This document shows positions 1 to 9,974 of a DNA stretch of 64,000 nucleotides, in pieces. Both the position numbers and the translations under genes were made by a program. A model generated the notes under the pieces. The model was not told where the DNA came from. It saw only the letters and a list, made by a program, of their open reading frames with translations, and searched no databases. Each line of letters begins with the position of its first letter. The stretch's first letter is position 1. This DNA is from a virus, in the IMG/VR virus record IMGVR_UViG_3300017963_000232, positions 1 to 64,000 of that record; one strand, given 5' to 3'.

Positions 1-2802
1 ATCCACAGTTGCGTCTAAGCTCACACGGACGACGTACTCGTTAGGCGCAATTGGAAGGGGAGGAGAAGGCCCAGGGGGAGGTGGGGATACCACGCCGCTA
101 GGCACGGAAACGTACTCGTTGTAAGCGTAGTAATCCCCGACACTCAAAGGACTACCGACTAACAAGGAATTGTCCGCAATCTCAACGTCATCGGATAACT
201 CCTGAGTGAGAAACCACTCCAGGAGGTCCCATAACTCAGCGGAATCCGTAAAAAACTCTCCGGGTTGCACGTAAGGGTACGTATATGAAGGCTTCGCCAC
301 CAACACTAGCTCATCGAGGTCTTGACGAAATTCTGCGTCCATCTCGAGATTTGAATCAATCTCGATGTTGAACATGTGCATCTTAAGGTAACGGTCAAAA
401 AGGCAGAACGCAACATTGTGACGATAGTCCGATGTTGCCAGATTGACGTTGCCCTCATCGTCAGCACCGACATAGAGACCGGGGTCACCCACACAAGCAT
501 CGTCTCCGGGAAGCACGATGTTCTCGAAGAGGTTTGTTGACGCGAAACGTCGAATGGCGGGCTCGTCCTTCCAGAGGATCTCGGGGATGTACTTGTTGTG
601 CCACCACGTAGGATCCTCAAGGTAATCAACAACCGTGAAGGCTAACGTGAGAGGTTCGAACGACTCAAACGTCAAAACTCCGTAGTTGTTCGGGTCCATG
701 ACGTCTTCACGGAGAGGGAGCAAGAAGGGGTAGTAGTACTCGCGCTTATCGGTGGTAACCGTCTGTCGGAACGACCGAGTGACCCTCCAATTCAGAGGGG
801 TCTCGTCCACAAAGCCGTAGACAGTTTCGAGCTCCACCGTGTTGGGGCCTACCACCTCGAGAATCTTGAAGGGGCCGTCATTGGCCTCGTTAACCGCATC
901 TGAGATAACAACGTATCCTCCGACATCCAATTCGGAGAACGTGTAGGAAGGCGTATTAAAAGTCACCGACGCCGCAACTATCGTCCCGTCTATACCCTCA
1001 CCGTCCACGCCATTGTCGTACGCCTGAAGGATCTCCCCATCCGTGCGTACTAGAGGGAGATCGGCGATAACATTGAGCGCGGCTTCTGTACGTTTGAAAA
1101 TGGGACCGTAAACGTAAAAGTGGATGATGCCCCGCAAGAAAGCTTTGTACGCGTCCGATGATGCCTCAAACCGATTGAGGAGAGTCCCGTAGTTGTAGTA
1201 CAGCGAAAAGTTGTCGACATCCACTTGTGGAACCCAGTAAGAGATCTCCTTCACACGCCCCTCTGCGTATTCAAAAGTCTCGCCGCTCGCCGAAAACAAC
1301 ACTTCCCGCAGATACTGGAAACTCGCGTGGTTGCTCGACCCATCATCCCACGGTTTAGTAGGGATGATAGCTCCTCGGTAGTAGTCGACGGTGAAATCCT
1401 CACCCTCAACAACAGTACCTCCGAAAGGTCGAGTAGCGTACACGGTGACACTGCCGGGAACGACATGCCGGATACCCAAGGGAGTGGAGGGGGGAGCCTG
1501 AGCTACCGCCCACCCACTATCGAAGTATGTCCACTCCCCGTCTGCCAGGCCGACAGATTGTGGATCCTCCGCCAACTTAGCCTCATTGTCCGGGGACCCT
1601 ACCACTTCAGCTAGCGCGAACGAACGGTTATACGGAGCTCCCAGCGTTATACCCCACGGAGGAGTCGCCCCCACCATAGCCGGAACGAAGGGCGTGAAAG
1701 CGTTCAGTTCTACGTAAAGATCGCCGCCCACATTCTTCAAAATGTTCAACGGGTCTCCAGAAGCGTCCATCACAGCGGGTCCTGGGATTGGTCCAGACAA
1801 CGGGAAACCTTGTACAGGATCGTCTGCACGTTCGCGTACTACGGAGTAGACCAGAGGAGGGTTCACTTCCAAGGGGTACGGGGTTTCCGCAGGACCTACG
1901 AAGAAAGCATTATCAATGTAGTCAATCTCGTAGTCCTGGAAACTGCCGTAGTACACTCCTTTGTGAAGCTCCCAATCCACAGGCCCGGAGGCCGAAGTCA
2001 CCCCATAGAACATGGGCTCAAGGATAACCTGGAACGCTGAATTAACCGTCTTTACCACGTAAAACCCGTCATAGACGGGGGTAGATCCTTTGATCTTGAT
2101 GATGTCTCCGACATTGGTATCCGAGAAAGTAGAGACCGTGGTGAAGAAAATCATGTCCGGAGCGACATACCCCAACTGCCCGTTAGCCGCACCCGAAGAA
2201 TCGTAAAGCTGCGTACCCGTGTATGCCAAGAGACGCAGCGTATCCCCACGTTTTACTTCCGAATCAGAGTACCAAGGCAGTTCCCCGCGCTTTCGGTCTG
2301 TGAAGCGATTACCTACTTCGATAGTCGCGTACCGCCATGCAAGACCCTTCGAGGGAAACCAGTCCCCACTAGGTTCCTGATAAGCCCGAAAAGGGTCCTC
2401 AAAGAACCGAAGATAGCCGTCGTTATCTAAAACCTCAAAGTCGACATCCCGCTCGAGCTCGATAGTAGGGTCGAAAATGGTGTTCTGCAAAAACTCCGTG
2501 TTTACGGACGAGCCCGGCATGTCATAAACGAACCGGTCTTCTGAAACGGCAAGACCCTGTTGGAACTGGAGCTCATTCTCCTTTATAGCGAAAAGACGCC
2601 AGAACTCCTTGTCGAATAGGGGAGTATCTACAACGCCCGTATTGAGCACTGTCGCCATCAGATCGAGGTACGCCTCACCTAGCGCCATCTCTGACGCCTG
2701 GTAATATGCCTGCAGGTCCTCGATGTCTCGGAAAAAGCGCTGCCAGAAATCCGAAAGACCGTAGAGAAGAGTAGACGGGAAGTCCCCAATTGTGAGTGCC
2801 AT
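1..2802 (-). CDS. Large baseplate/tail protein, partial (C-terminus off the left edge)
   Basis: An uninterrupted reading frame of 934 codons begins at the ATG at 2802 and is still open at base 1, so the C-terminus lies outside the window. It starts 3 bases after the stop of the J-like gene. The N-terminus (MALTIGDFPSTLLYGLSDF) is followed by long, aromatic and acidic stretches with no motif I recognise; the last visible part contains a proline-rich linker (GPSPPLPIAP). Its place directly after the gp25-like and J-like genes matches where P2-type phages keep the next baseplate or fibre-linking protein (I or similar). Function is inferred from gene order only. Confidence 0.8.
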   Translation of the reverse strand, partial: MALTIGDFPSTLLYGLSDFWQRFFRDIEDLQAYYQASEMALGEAYLDLMATVLNTGVVDTPLFDKEFWRLFAIKENELQFQQGLAVSEDRFVYDMPGSSVNTEFLQNTIFDPTIELERDVDFEVLDNDGYLRFFEDPFRAYQEPSGDWFPSKGLAWRYATIEVGNRFTDRKRGELPWYSDSEVKRGDTLRLLAYTGTQLYDSSGAANGQLGYVAPDMIFFTTVSTFSDTNVGDIIKIKGSTPVYDGFYVVKTVNSAFQVILEPMFYGVTSASGPVDWELHKGVYYGSFQDYEIDYIDNAFFVGPAETPYPLEVNPPLVYSVVRERADDPVQGFPLSGPIPGPAVMDASGDPLNILKNVGGDLYVELNAFTPFVPAMVGATPPWGITLGAPYNRSFALAEVVGSPDNEAKLAEDPQSVGLADGEWTYFDSGWAVAQAPPSTPLGIRHVVPGSVTVYATRPFGGTVVEGEDFTVDYYRGAIIPTKPWDDGSSNHASFQYLREVLFSASGETFEYAEGRVKEISYWVPQVDVDNFSLYYNYGTLLNRFEASSDAYKAFLRGIIHFYVYGPIFKRTEAALNVIADLPLVRTDGEILQAYDNGVDGEGIDGTIVAASVTFNTPSYTFSELDVGGYVVISDAVNEANDGPFKILEVVGPNTVELETVYGFVDETPLNWRVTRSFRQTVTTDKREYYYPFLLPLREDVMDPNNYGVLTFESFEPLTLAFTVVDYLEDPTWWHNKYIPEILWKDEPAIRRFASTNLFENIVLPGDDACVGDPGLYVGADDEGNVNLATSDYRHNVAFCLFDRYLKMHMFNIEIDSNLEMDAEFRQDLDELVLVAKPSYTYPYVQPGEFFTDSAELWDLLEWFLTQELSDDVEIADNSLLVGSPLSVGDYYAYNEYVSVPSGVVSPPPPGPSPPLPIAPNEYVVRVSLDATVD

Positions 2803-2805
2803 GGC

Positions 2806-4926
2806 CTACCCCTGACGTACGAATGAGATGTACGACTCCGCACTCCGATACTTGATAGTCCGGTCCGACACACCGAGAAGGTCGTACCAAGCATTAAGGG
2901 CATCCGCGCCATCAATTTCGGTATACCCCTGATCCACTAGTGACTGGGGCACCACGATGTCCGAACTGTTCTCGACAGACACTCCGTTAGTGTCTGTAAT
3001 GAAAATCGAAACGATAGACGACGTAGCAAACCGTACGACCTGCCCGTCAGGAGCGTGAAAATCGTAGTAGATAGTGAACGGACTGACGTTCCCGACAACG
3101 TCATACGCCTGTCGGAATTGGGTAGCCAGATCGTTCATGTCAAGGTCATCGTTCGGGTCAAAAGAGTTTATGTAGCCCGCTAGAAGTCGCGAAGCCGCCT
3201 CTTCATCCACCGTAGATCCTGACATTGTAGGCTTAATCTTATACGGGATGTTAGCCTCGATCCAAACAGGGTGTCGAGCTCGAGCTAAGTGGTTGGCCGC
3301 CAGTACTCGGTACTCCTCGTTCTCCGTGTACGCATGGATGTTCGGGAACCCCGACAAAGTTCGGTACACAACGCGCAAGTTGTACCCGTCAAAATACGAA
3401 GGGTCAGGCGCCGGGGGACCAAAGCCTACGTTGATCTCAGTCACCATCAACGAGGACTGTGATTTAGTAGGGTTCCGAACGCTCACTTGATACTGGTTGA
3501 GTATGGGCTCAGCCATAGGCCCTACGGGGGTAGCGTTGACGCGGTTGGGAAAAATGATCGTCTGGGAAGTCGGGTCGATAATCTGACTCATAAACGCCGG
3601 AGGGTCCGTGATCTCCACCCATTCAATGTCCTGCACCGGACGCCCGCTCAAAACGATCTTACCAGGAGATTTGATGTGCCGTGACGTGCCTACAGGAACG
3701 TCCGTGTGCAGCGGATCAGTACTCGCCTGCGCATTTCGAGACGCAATCTTGTCATCAAAAGAAGGTCCGATAGCCCCCGCTGAATACAGCACCGTGTTCC
3801 CCGTCTCATCCGACGCTTCAGTAAAGGGCACCGCAGAACTCACTTCGAGTTCATGGTCCGACACACTCACGATAGTAAACGCCCTCGGGGAGCCCAGAAT
3901 GCCATCCAAAATGTAAATGACGTCCCCGCTCTCCAGGTTGATCGTAGGGTCCGTAAAAGGAACCGCTGACCCTGGGGTGCCGTCTCCATAGGTAAGGAGA
4001 GGGTCACGGAAGATGTTGGCAACGCCATCGGGACGCGCAAAGTACCCTCCGACCGTACCCGAATCCTCCACCGTCTCTAGAGGAAGCTCCAGGTAAGTGT
4101 CGTAGTGCCCTCCGGTATGGAGGGTGATGTGGGAAGCAATCTCGGTACGCCGGTCACGTACCATCTCCGGTTCGCCCATTCCGATAGTCAGTGTCTCCAG
4201 GATTTCAGGAAACTGCTGTTGCAGCACTGTGTCGCACGACCGGTTGTTGATGAGATTGCGTACCGTAATAGTAGTCTGAGCGCGGTCTAACAGCTCCTCG
4301 GTAGACTCTACCCCCGCACCACCGCTAGACTGAGTGAGGTGCTCAGCATAAGTGAAGAATTGCATCCCCCCGGGGAAGTCCACCCGAATGAAAGTACCGG
4401 GATCGATGTTGTACCCTACACCTGTACGGCCAGCCTTGAGAGGGACGTCTACCACGTAATCCACCAGTTCCCCACTAGTGTCATACACGGGGTAGAGCAT
4501 ATCGTTGGTCACAACGTAGGGGTCGGCAGTGGCGTCGATATAAAACGCCAATGTAGACGTCCGCCAGAACTTAGTCGACAAATCGAGAGTGTAAGTGCGA
4601 CGCTCCAGAAAATGAAGCCGAGCCGTCAGTCGGGCTAGCTGCCCTCCCTTTCGGGAGATGAACCAGTTAGAGAGGAGCTCGTCTGCAGCTTGTGAGATAT
4701 CATCTGCGTCTGTCAATTCCTGGATACGCAAAAGAGACTGCCGCATGCGGCTGAAGTCCACCTCGTACTTCATGTACGCGAAGATGTAAGTAAACGCATT
4801 CACCGCGAAATCACGCATCGCACTTCCGCGCTCGAAAGAAGCGTCAGGCACCTTCTCAGAGAGGTACTCCACCAGGAACGCTTCTGCCGCGTCCAAGTCA
4901 TCCTGTGTGATGATGATCTCAGCCAT
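2806..4926 (-). CDS. Baseplate wedge protein, J-like (gp6/gpJ type)
   Basis: A 706-residue protein. The N-terminal acidic helical region contains FERGSAMRDFAVNAF, of the kind seen at the start of J-like baseplate proteins, and the centre has the beta-rich repeats usual in them (for example GRTGVGYNIDPGTFIRVDF near residues 170-190). It lies directly downstream of the gp25-like gene and 3 bases upstream of the next tail gene, matching the conserved W-J order of contractile-tail phages. Expected role: wedge subunit that joins the tail hub to peripheral baseplate parts. The family call rests on N-terminal similarity, size and order; no catalytic function is expected. Confidence 0.72.
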   Translation of the reverse strand: MAEIIITQDDLDAAEAFLVEYLSEKVPDASFERGSAMRDFAVNAFTYIFAYMKYEVDFSRMRQSLLRIQELTDADDISQAADELLSNWFISRKGGQLARLTARLHFLERRTYTLDLSTKFWRTSTLAFYIDATADPYVVTNDMLYPVYDTSGELVDYVVDVPLKAGRTGVGYNIDPGTFIRVDFPGGMQFFTYAEHLTQSSGGAGVESTEELLDRAQTTITVRNLINNRSCDTVLQQQFPEILETLTIGMGEPEMVRDRRTEIASHITLHTGGHYDTYLELPLETVEDSGTVGGYFARPDGVANIFRDPLLTYGDGTPGSAVPFTDPTINLESGDVIYILDGILGSPRAFTIVSVSDHELEVSSAVPFTEASDETGNTVLYSAGAIGPSFDDKIASRNAQASTDPLHTDVPVGTSRHIKSPGKIVLSGRPVQDIEWVEITDPPAFMSQIIDPTSQTIIFPNRVNATPVGPMAEPILNQYQVSVRNPTKSQSSLMVTEINVGFGPPAPDPSYFDGYNLRVVYRTLSGFPNIHAYTENEEYRVLAANHLARARHPVWIEANIPYKIKPTMSGSTVDEEAASRLLAGYINSFDPNDDLDMNDLATQFRQAYDVVGNVSPFTIYYDFHAPDGQVVRFATSSIVSIFITDTNGVSVENSSDIVVPQSLVDQGYTEIDGADALNAWYDLLGVSDRTIKYRSAESYISFVRQG

Positions 4927-4933
4927 TTAACGC

Positions 4934-5380
4934 CTACCTATCTGCGAGCTCGATGAGCTTCACGGGCAGCACTTCACCTGCTGCATTAACGATACGAACC
5001 CACAACTCTACACCATCATCGTAGATCTGCGTCTGCTGCTTCAACAACGTCGCGTTCGCCAACCGTTCATTCTCAGGAAACAACCCCTCTAAGTCCTGAC
5101 GCCGAACTTGGTCATTAGCGTCCTCAATTGCTAGAAGGATAATATCCTCAATCCCGTGGTGATATACGTTGATGTTCGACCCAACAAGTCGACCAAAAGC
5201 CGTCCCCTCCTCTTTGTCCAGCGGATTGCTCCCCTTCGGGGTCATAAACGTCTTTACCCAACGATTAACGAGAGCTTGCGGACCCGAGACCTTCAGGGAC
5301 GCACGGAAACCAAAAGTAAAAACCCGCGCACTCCGCACTTCTCCGGAGGGGACGGGCTGGAAGTGAATGTCATAAGCCAT
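4934..5380 (-). CDS. Baseplate wedge protein, gp25/W-like
   Basis: A 148-residue protein. Residues 45-65 carry TPKGSNPLDKEEGTAFG, which matches the gp25/W-type pattern of a conserved segment before the 'G..L...' stretch (family: T4 gp25, P2 W, XkdS). The length is normal for the family. It is followed after 7 bases by the J-like gene and preceded after 11 bases by the amidase-fold gene. Expected role: sheath-proximal wedge component that nucleates sheath assembly. No unusual feature was seen. Confidence 0.72.
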   Translation of the reverse strand: MAYDIHFQPVPSGEVRSARVFTFGFRASLKVSGPQALVNRWVKTFMTPKGSNPLDKEEGTAFGRLVGSNINVYHHGIEDIILLAIEDANDQVRRQDLEGLFPENERLANATLLKQQTQIYDDGVELWVRIVNAAGEVLPVKLIELADR

Positions 5381-5391
5381 TCTATCTCCAC

Positions 5392-6795
5392 TTACCAGAG
5401 ATCCGACGTCTGTGCCTGGACCCCTTGCGCAATCGCGATATTCCTCGCCACTCTGGATACCGGCGGGTTTTCAGACTGCTGTGTCATATTATAAGTGTTC
5501 GCCGCTTCTTGTAAAACTTTCTGAGACTCCTGTACGGCCCTGTCTCCTGCCTCTTGGCTAACTGCCGCCTTCTTGACTTCCGAAATCATATCGCTGCGAG
5601 CAATCGCTACCCCGGTGTCGTGAGACGGTTGCAACAATAGTTTCGTAAATCCTCGAGACACTTCGTCCGACAACGGCGCCCGGATCAGGTCTTGTCCTGC
5701 CCCACTTTTCTTGTACCGCTGCCGAGGCTTCCACACATTAGACTTAATATCGATATGCGTGTGCGACGCCACAAGCTTGAAGAAGGTATCCCACGTAGCC
5801 TGCTCTAAAAATGCGGGAGACACGTCAAAGTGCTTCGAGCCTTTGGCGAAGTCGTGCATCGAATAGCCGGGAGGAGTGTTCTTGTTTTGGCTACGCCGAG
5901 TGAAGTCGACCACCCTAGGGATGTCGTACGCCGCCTCCAGCTTAGCGCAGACAATACTGAGAGTCAGAAGCTGAAGAGGACTATAAGCAAAATACTCCAC
6001 GCTCCCAGCGGTTCCTGGCGGATTGCCTCCAGCGCGGAACTTCGCTTTAGTTTTGCTAGGGTGTTCTACAACATAAAAAGCCTCTTCAAGCTCGATACCG
6101 ACTCCTGTCCTATTCAACCCATTAGACGTGTATAAGATGTCGTTGCAGTCCCCAATAACCACCAGGTTCCCCAAACGATCAATGAAGAAGTGTGCCGAAG
6201 ACTTCTTAGCGGAATTAAGGCACGCACTCAATCCCGCAGACATCTTTCTAGGGTGGTGCTGGTGCTCGTCTGAGCCCTTTGGGACGTAGACAGTCTTGTT
6301 CTCGTACTCAAAAACTTGCACACCTTTACGCTTGGACTTCGAATTCATCCAACCGCCCCAGTAACCCTCCTTGATGACTTTCCCTGCCTTGTTCTTCTTA
6401 GGAGGTACGAAGCCTGCCATCCAGCCGTGTCCAAAGGAGTGTAGAACGATGTGTTTAACCTTACGGGTACCGCTGACCGAAGAAAACGCTCCAGGCGGGG
6501 GGTAGGCGTACGCAATGGTCACCCAAGGGGGGAACCCATCAGGACTCAAAATCTTAGTAGGGCGCCGTCGTGTCTTCTTGAGCTGCTTGCCTCGAGCTAT
6601 GTAGTTAAAATACGCATACGCGTTGGTGCCTAAGTCGTCACTCCAACGCTGCATAGACTTCAACCACTCCGACTGGGGTTGAGCATCATCGCCAGAACTC
6701 ACGTTGTACCCAGGAACCAGATCCGCGGGGATGTGTTCCTTCAGCATATTGAAGGCGCTCTGCTGCTGGTCCGTTAACCCTGAAGAGGTCGGCAT
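5392..6795 (-). CDS. N-acetylmuramoyl-L-alanine amidase-fold (PGRP) tail protein
   Basis: A 467-residue protein. Residues 115-330 carry an Amidase_2/PGRP pattern: a first zinc-ligand-like histidine in IVLHS (H119), a core strand SAHFFIDRLGNLVVIGD (200-216), NRTGVGIELE (228-237), and a late H-x7-H-x-D element, HDFAKGSKHFD (H314, H322, D324). The N-terminal 100 residues and the helical C-terminus are not recognised. It sits among baseplate genes, so it is probably a tail-associated peptidoglycan hydrolase for entry rather than the endolysin. Its ATG overlaps the stop of the sigma-like gene (TGATG), implying coupled translation. Activity depends on the zinc site being intact, which is likely but unproven. 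Confidence 0.72.
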   Translation of the reverse strand: MPTSSGLTDQQQSAFNMLKEHIPADLVPGYNVSSGDDAQPQSEWLKSMQRWSDDLGTNAYAYFNYIARGKQLKKTRRRPTKILSPDGFPPWVTIAYAYPPPGAFSSVSGTRKVKHIVLHSFGHGWMAGFVPPKKNKAGKVIKEGYWGGWMNSKSKRKGVQVFEYENKTVYVPKGSDEHQHHPRKMSAGLSACLNSAKKSSAHFFIDRLGNLVVIGDCNDILYTSNGLNRTGVGIELEEAFYVVEHPSKTKAKFRAGGNPPGTAGSVEYFAYSPLQLLTLSIVCAKLEAAYDIPRVVDFTRRSQNKNTPPGYSMHDFAKGSKHFDVSPAFLEQATWDTFFKLVASHTHIDIKSNVWKPRQRYKKSGAGQDLIRAPLSDEVSRGFTKLLLQPSHDTGVAIARSDMISEVKKAAVSQEAGDRAVQESQKVLQEAANTYNMTQQSENPPVSRVARNIAIAQGVQAQTSDLW

Positions 6796-7496
6796 CAGAT
6801 CCCTCCAGTCTGGATGCGCTTGATCTGGTCAATGAATTTACGCTTACGGTAGCTCAATTGTCCCTGCGTTAATCGGTACTTCGACATCAGTTGTCGGTTA
6901 GAGAGTTCCTGTTTCCCCCCGTACCCCGTGATGTCCTCAAAAAGTCTCTTATCATCGGGAGAGAGCCCGTGGTAGTAGAAGTCAACAAGCCCGCTTGTAG
7001 AAGGGTCGTCATCGATAAACGCCCCCTCGGACTCTACGAGCTCTCTACGATTGAAGGACGTCTGGAAGTCTTTAACCTTTTTACTGTTCCAGCCTAACTC
7101 ATCAGAGATCTCTTCTACCGTCGGCTCTCGACCGTGCTCATCGTAGAGTTTGTTCTGCGCAACTTGGAACGTATTGAATAGGAGCTGTTTGTTTTCAGGA
7201 AGCCGCGCTACATTCTGGTACGGATACACAAACCGTGACAGCTTACGGAGTCGGTTGGTTACGTGCGTCCCTATGGCCGCTCCCCGATGCGGATCGTAGT
7301 TTTCGAGGGCGTCAATCGTGAGGACTCTAGCTTTAGACTCAAGAGCCACTCGGGGCACCGTAGCCCCCCACTTACCGACTTCCCGGTTAATGAGAGGAGT
7401 CAACTCCTTCAAAAGGAGCTCCAGAGTCACGGGACTCTTCGTCTTCTTCCACTCCCTCCAGAGCTCCAGATCACGCTGTTGTTGTGTCGTTTGCAT
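6795..7496 (-). CDS. RNA polymerase sigma-70-like factor
   Basis: A 233-residue protein. Residues 56-103 look like a shortened region 2 (ENYDPHRGAAIGTHVTNRL, then SRFVYPYQNVARLPENK). Residues 122-147 fit region 3 (GREPTVEEISDELGW), and residues 185-228 contain a region-4-like helix-turn-helix (LSNRQLMSKYRLTQGQLSY). Region 1 is absent, as in phage and alternative sigmas. It lies inside the baseplate operon, 3 bases after the hub gene and overlapping the amidase start, so it would be made late unless it has its own promoter. It may direct the host polymerase to the CGGTA(T/C)AAG sites found here; that link is a guess. Confidence 0.78.
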   Translation of the reverse strand: MQTTQQQRDLELWREWKKTKSPVTLELLLKELTPLINREVGKWGATVPRVALESKARVLTIDALENYDPHRGAAIGTHVTNRLRKLSRFVYPYQNVARLPENKQLLFNTFQVAQNKLYDEHGREPTVEEISDELGWNSKKVKDFQTSFNRRELVESEGAFIDDDPSTSGLVDFYYHGLSPDDKRLFEDITGYGGKQELSNRQLMSKYRLTQGQLSYRKRKFIDQIKRIQTGGI

Positions 7497-7499
7497 GAC

Positions 7500-9974
7500 T
7501 TACCTCTGTGGGGCAACCTTGCCGTCCTCACTTCTTAATAGTTTACGGTATTCCGTGAGGATCGCGTCCCAGTCTTTGATGGTATCGGGAACTTCTGCGT
7601 TCCCAGCTACGCGCCACGAGTCCACGGGACCGTACTTGGCAGTGTCTCCGGCGATCACTTCGTCCGCCGAGTCCGTCGACAGCGAGATGTTCACCACGTC
7701 TTCAGGAGCAGAATAGTCACTACTTGCGGGAGTATTCGTATAAATGCGTCCCCAGAATACAGCCCCGCCAGTAGGAGAGGGATTGTTCACGTCCGTAGAG
7801 AAAGAACGGTATTCCCCCCGCACGGTGCCATCCGCCAACAACGACTCAAGATCCCGATCATGGTACGTCTCTATGTATTCTCTCAGCGTACATACCGGAC
7901 GAGAAATCGACCGCATGGCCTCGTCAAACCCCGTGAACGCAGCCGCCCATTCATCATTGGGCTCCCTCCTAGGAATTCCTGTTGAAGAGTAGTACGTAGC
8001 TTCTCTAGCTAGCTCCCCCCGCCACCAAGACTTGCGCTGCTTACCGGGGTACTCCGGCCCGTACAGTAGAATCTTATAAAATTCCTCAGCCGACTCCTGC
8101 ACCTGAAAAACGTCACGCACACCTGGGATCGGCTCTGGGGGGTACGAATCCAAAAATGTGCTAGACGCGTCGAGACCAGGAACTGAATACTTCGCCTCTG
8201 CAACCTCCGTGAGCGTCCGGATGAACCCCAAATTAGCTTGAGTAGATACGTGGGGACTTCCCCGTTCTGCGGACATGGAGTGGGTGATGGACATCACATA
8301 CGCCATAACGTCAAAACCGGAAGCCTCTTCGTCGTATACGACCGTGGGAAATCCCGGGAGGATGTACGGATTGAAAGGCATCGATACGCCGCCCTGCCGT
8401 TCAGCAAACCGTGCCCTATAGTACTCATACTCCGCGTACTTATCGAACAGGGCCCCTAAGCCGGTATTCACTTCAGGATCTTCCGGAGCGTCTTCTGAGG
8501 GCTGCGCCCCTGCCGCTCCTCCCTCGCCTTTAGAACTCTGTTCTAAAAGATACAGCCAAGGAGGTGCGCTCATACGTTTACTGACAGGGCCTTTGTAAAG
8601 TTCTTCCGGCTGCACCAAGAAATTCTTATTGTTCACATCCGGGGCAGTGATCGACTGTTGCATGCGGTTCTTCACGACTGGAGGGAACCCCGTAGTTAGG
8701 AGCTGAGGTGTCAGCCCTCCTAGCCGAGAATCCGGGTCCAACATGTGTGACAGGAATGTCTCTCCCAAATACACACGAGTAGGCTGTGTGATGTACGTCT
8801 CCTGGAACGTAAAATTCTGAACCATGGAGGGGAAAATAACATTGCAGATGGGAGGAATCCCAAAGTAACAACTCGGCTTAACGAAGAACGACCGAATACT
8901 GTAGAACTCGTCGTCTGTCGTCCCTCCGCCAGCTTTGAGGTACCCTGTCTTTTTCTGTACGGCACCGGAAGGAGGGCATGGAATCATAGCGATCTCCATG
9001 AGCATCTGCGAATAGACCATCTTGAGGAGGTCCCAGATACTCCCAGAGTTGCCAACGCTTGCACCGATGTGCTGCTGTAACGCTTCGATCACGTGATAAT
9101 CCTGTACCGCCTTTACCAAGGGGAAACAGAGGTTCCCGATAGCCTCCGCGTCTTCTACATCTGTCGGTGAAGACTCACCTTCGTTTCTCCACGCTGTCTT
9201 CGGTACCGGATTCGTGTCCTCAAACATAGGCAACGCACACCACCGGGAATGGAACTTCGTTCGGAGAGCCCAGCGTGCAAAGAAATTCTTTCCAGGAACT
9301 GAAGTAGCGTCCCTAGGAAGATGGTCTGCCTGTGTAGAAATATCCGGACTCGTTTCAGAGCCCTCACTGACATCCACAGGAAGAAGGATTGAACGGAAAA
9401 CATTTAGAACAAAGTCGATAGGACGCTTAATGAAATCGTCCGAAGACTCTTCGGTACCGCTTGCGCTAGTGTCGCCTACGACTGCAGTCTCTCCACCTAC
9501 CCGAAACAACCCCTCCAAAAATAACGATGCGGGATAGAACGGTTTAGCCTGTGTGACACCTTCAGCCGAACCCGTAGGTCCGAGACCTCCAACGATGTCA
9601 TTCATCGATGACATGTAGAAGACATGAAGCTGTTTGAAAATCTGTATCGGACTGACACAGTCTAACTGCAACACACGCCCGTTAGGGCTGTTCTGGTAAG
9701 TCCACCCTACAACTTCGAATTCCCCCAAGAGTCGAAACTGAGGGACAGCGCCCTGCATGTGGTCATCCTTGTAAAAGATGACTACGTGCAGGCGGTCTTC
9801 CGACCCTAACCGCTGGAGCATAGGGTGAGGTACCATCTTAAGGGACGCCGTGGGAATCTGCCAAACTCCGTACGTCACGTCCACACCCATGACTGGGATC
9901 TCCAGACCGTTAATATAAACGATCCAGGCGGCTTCTCGTGGTTTGTTAACGGTGTACGAAGAAGGGTTGCTCAT
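7500..9974 (-). CDS. Baseplate hub protein (gp27/gpD-like candidate)
   Basis: An 824-residue protein starting at the ATG at 9974, which overlaps the upstream stop (TGATG); an in-frame GTG at 9977 is less likely. The N-terminal 130 residues have the look of a hub domain (VYINGLEIPVMGVDVTYG, then LGEFEVVGWTY and LQLDCVSPIQIFKQL), resembling the gp27/gpD beta-barrel that handles tail-tube closure. The centre and C-terminus are long and unrecognised, with a Gly/Ala-rich acidic linker near residues 480-505. It precedes the sigma, amidase, gp25-like and J-like genes, which is where a hub gene is expected. The family call is moderate. Confidence 0.6.
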   Translation of the reverse strand: MSNPSSYTVNKPREAAWIVYINGLEIPVMGVDVTYGVWQIPTASLKMVPHPMLQRLGSEDRLHVVIFYKDDHMQGAVPQFRLLGEFEVVGWTYQNSPNGRVLQLDCVSPIQIFKQLHVFYMSSMNDIVGGLGPTGSAEGVTQAKPFYPASLFLEGLFRVGGETAVVGDTSASGTEESSDDFIKRPIDFVLNVFRSILLPVDVSEGSETSPDISTQADHLPRDATSVPGKNFFARWALRTKFHSRWCALPMFEDTNPVPKTAWRNEGESSPTDVEDAEAIGNLCFPLVKAVQDYHVIEALQQHIGASVGNSGSIWDLLKMVYSQMLMEIAMIPCPPSGAVQKKTGYLKAGGGTTDDEFYSIRSFFVKPSCYFGIPPICNVIFPSMVQNFTFQETYITQPTRVYLGETFLSHMLDPDSRLGGLTPQLLTTGFPPVVKNRMQQSITAPDVNNKNFLVQPEELYKGPVSKRMSAPPWLYLLEQSSKGEGGAAGAQPSEDAPEDPEVNTGLGALFDKYAEYEYYRARFAERQGGVSMPFNPYILPGFPTVVYDEEASGFDVMAYVMSITHSMSAERGSPHVSTQANLGFIRTLTEVAEAKYSVPGLDASSTFLDSYPPEPIPGVRDVFQVQESAEEFYKILLYGPEYPGKQRKSWWRGELAREATYYSSTGIPRREPNDEWAAAFTGFDEAMRSISRPVCTLREYIETYHDRDLESLLADGTVRGEYRSFSTDVNNPSPTGGAVFWGRIYTNTPASSDYSAPEDVVNISLSTDSADEVIAGDTAKYGPVDSWRVAGNAEVPDTIKDWDAILTEYRKLLRSEDGKVAPQR

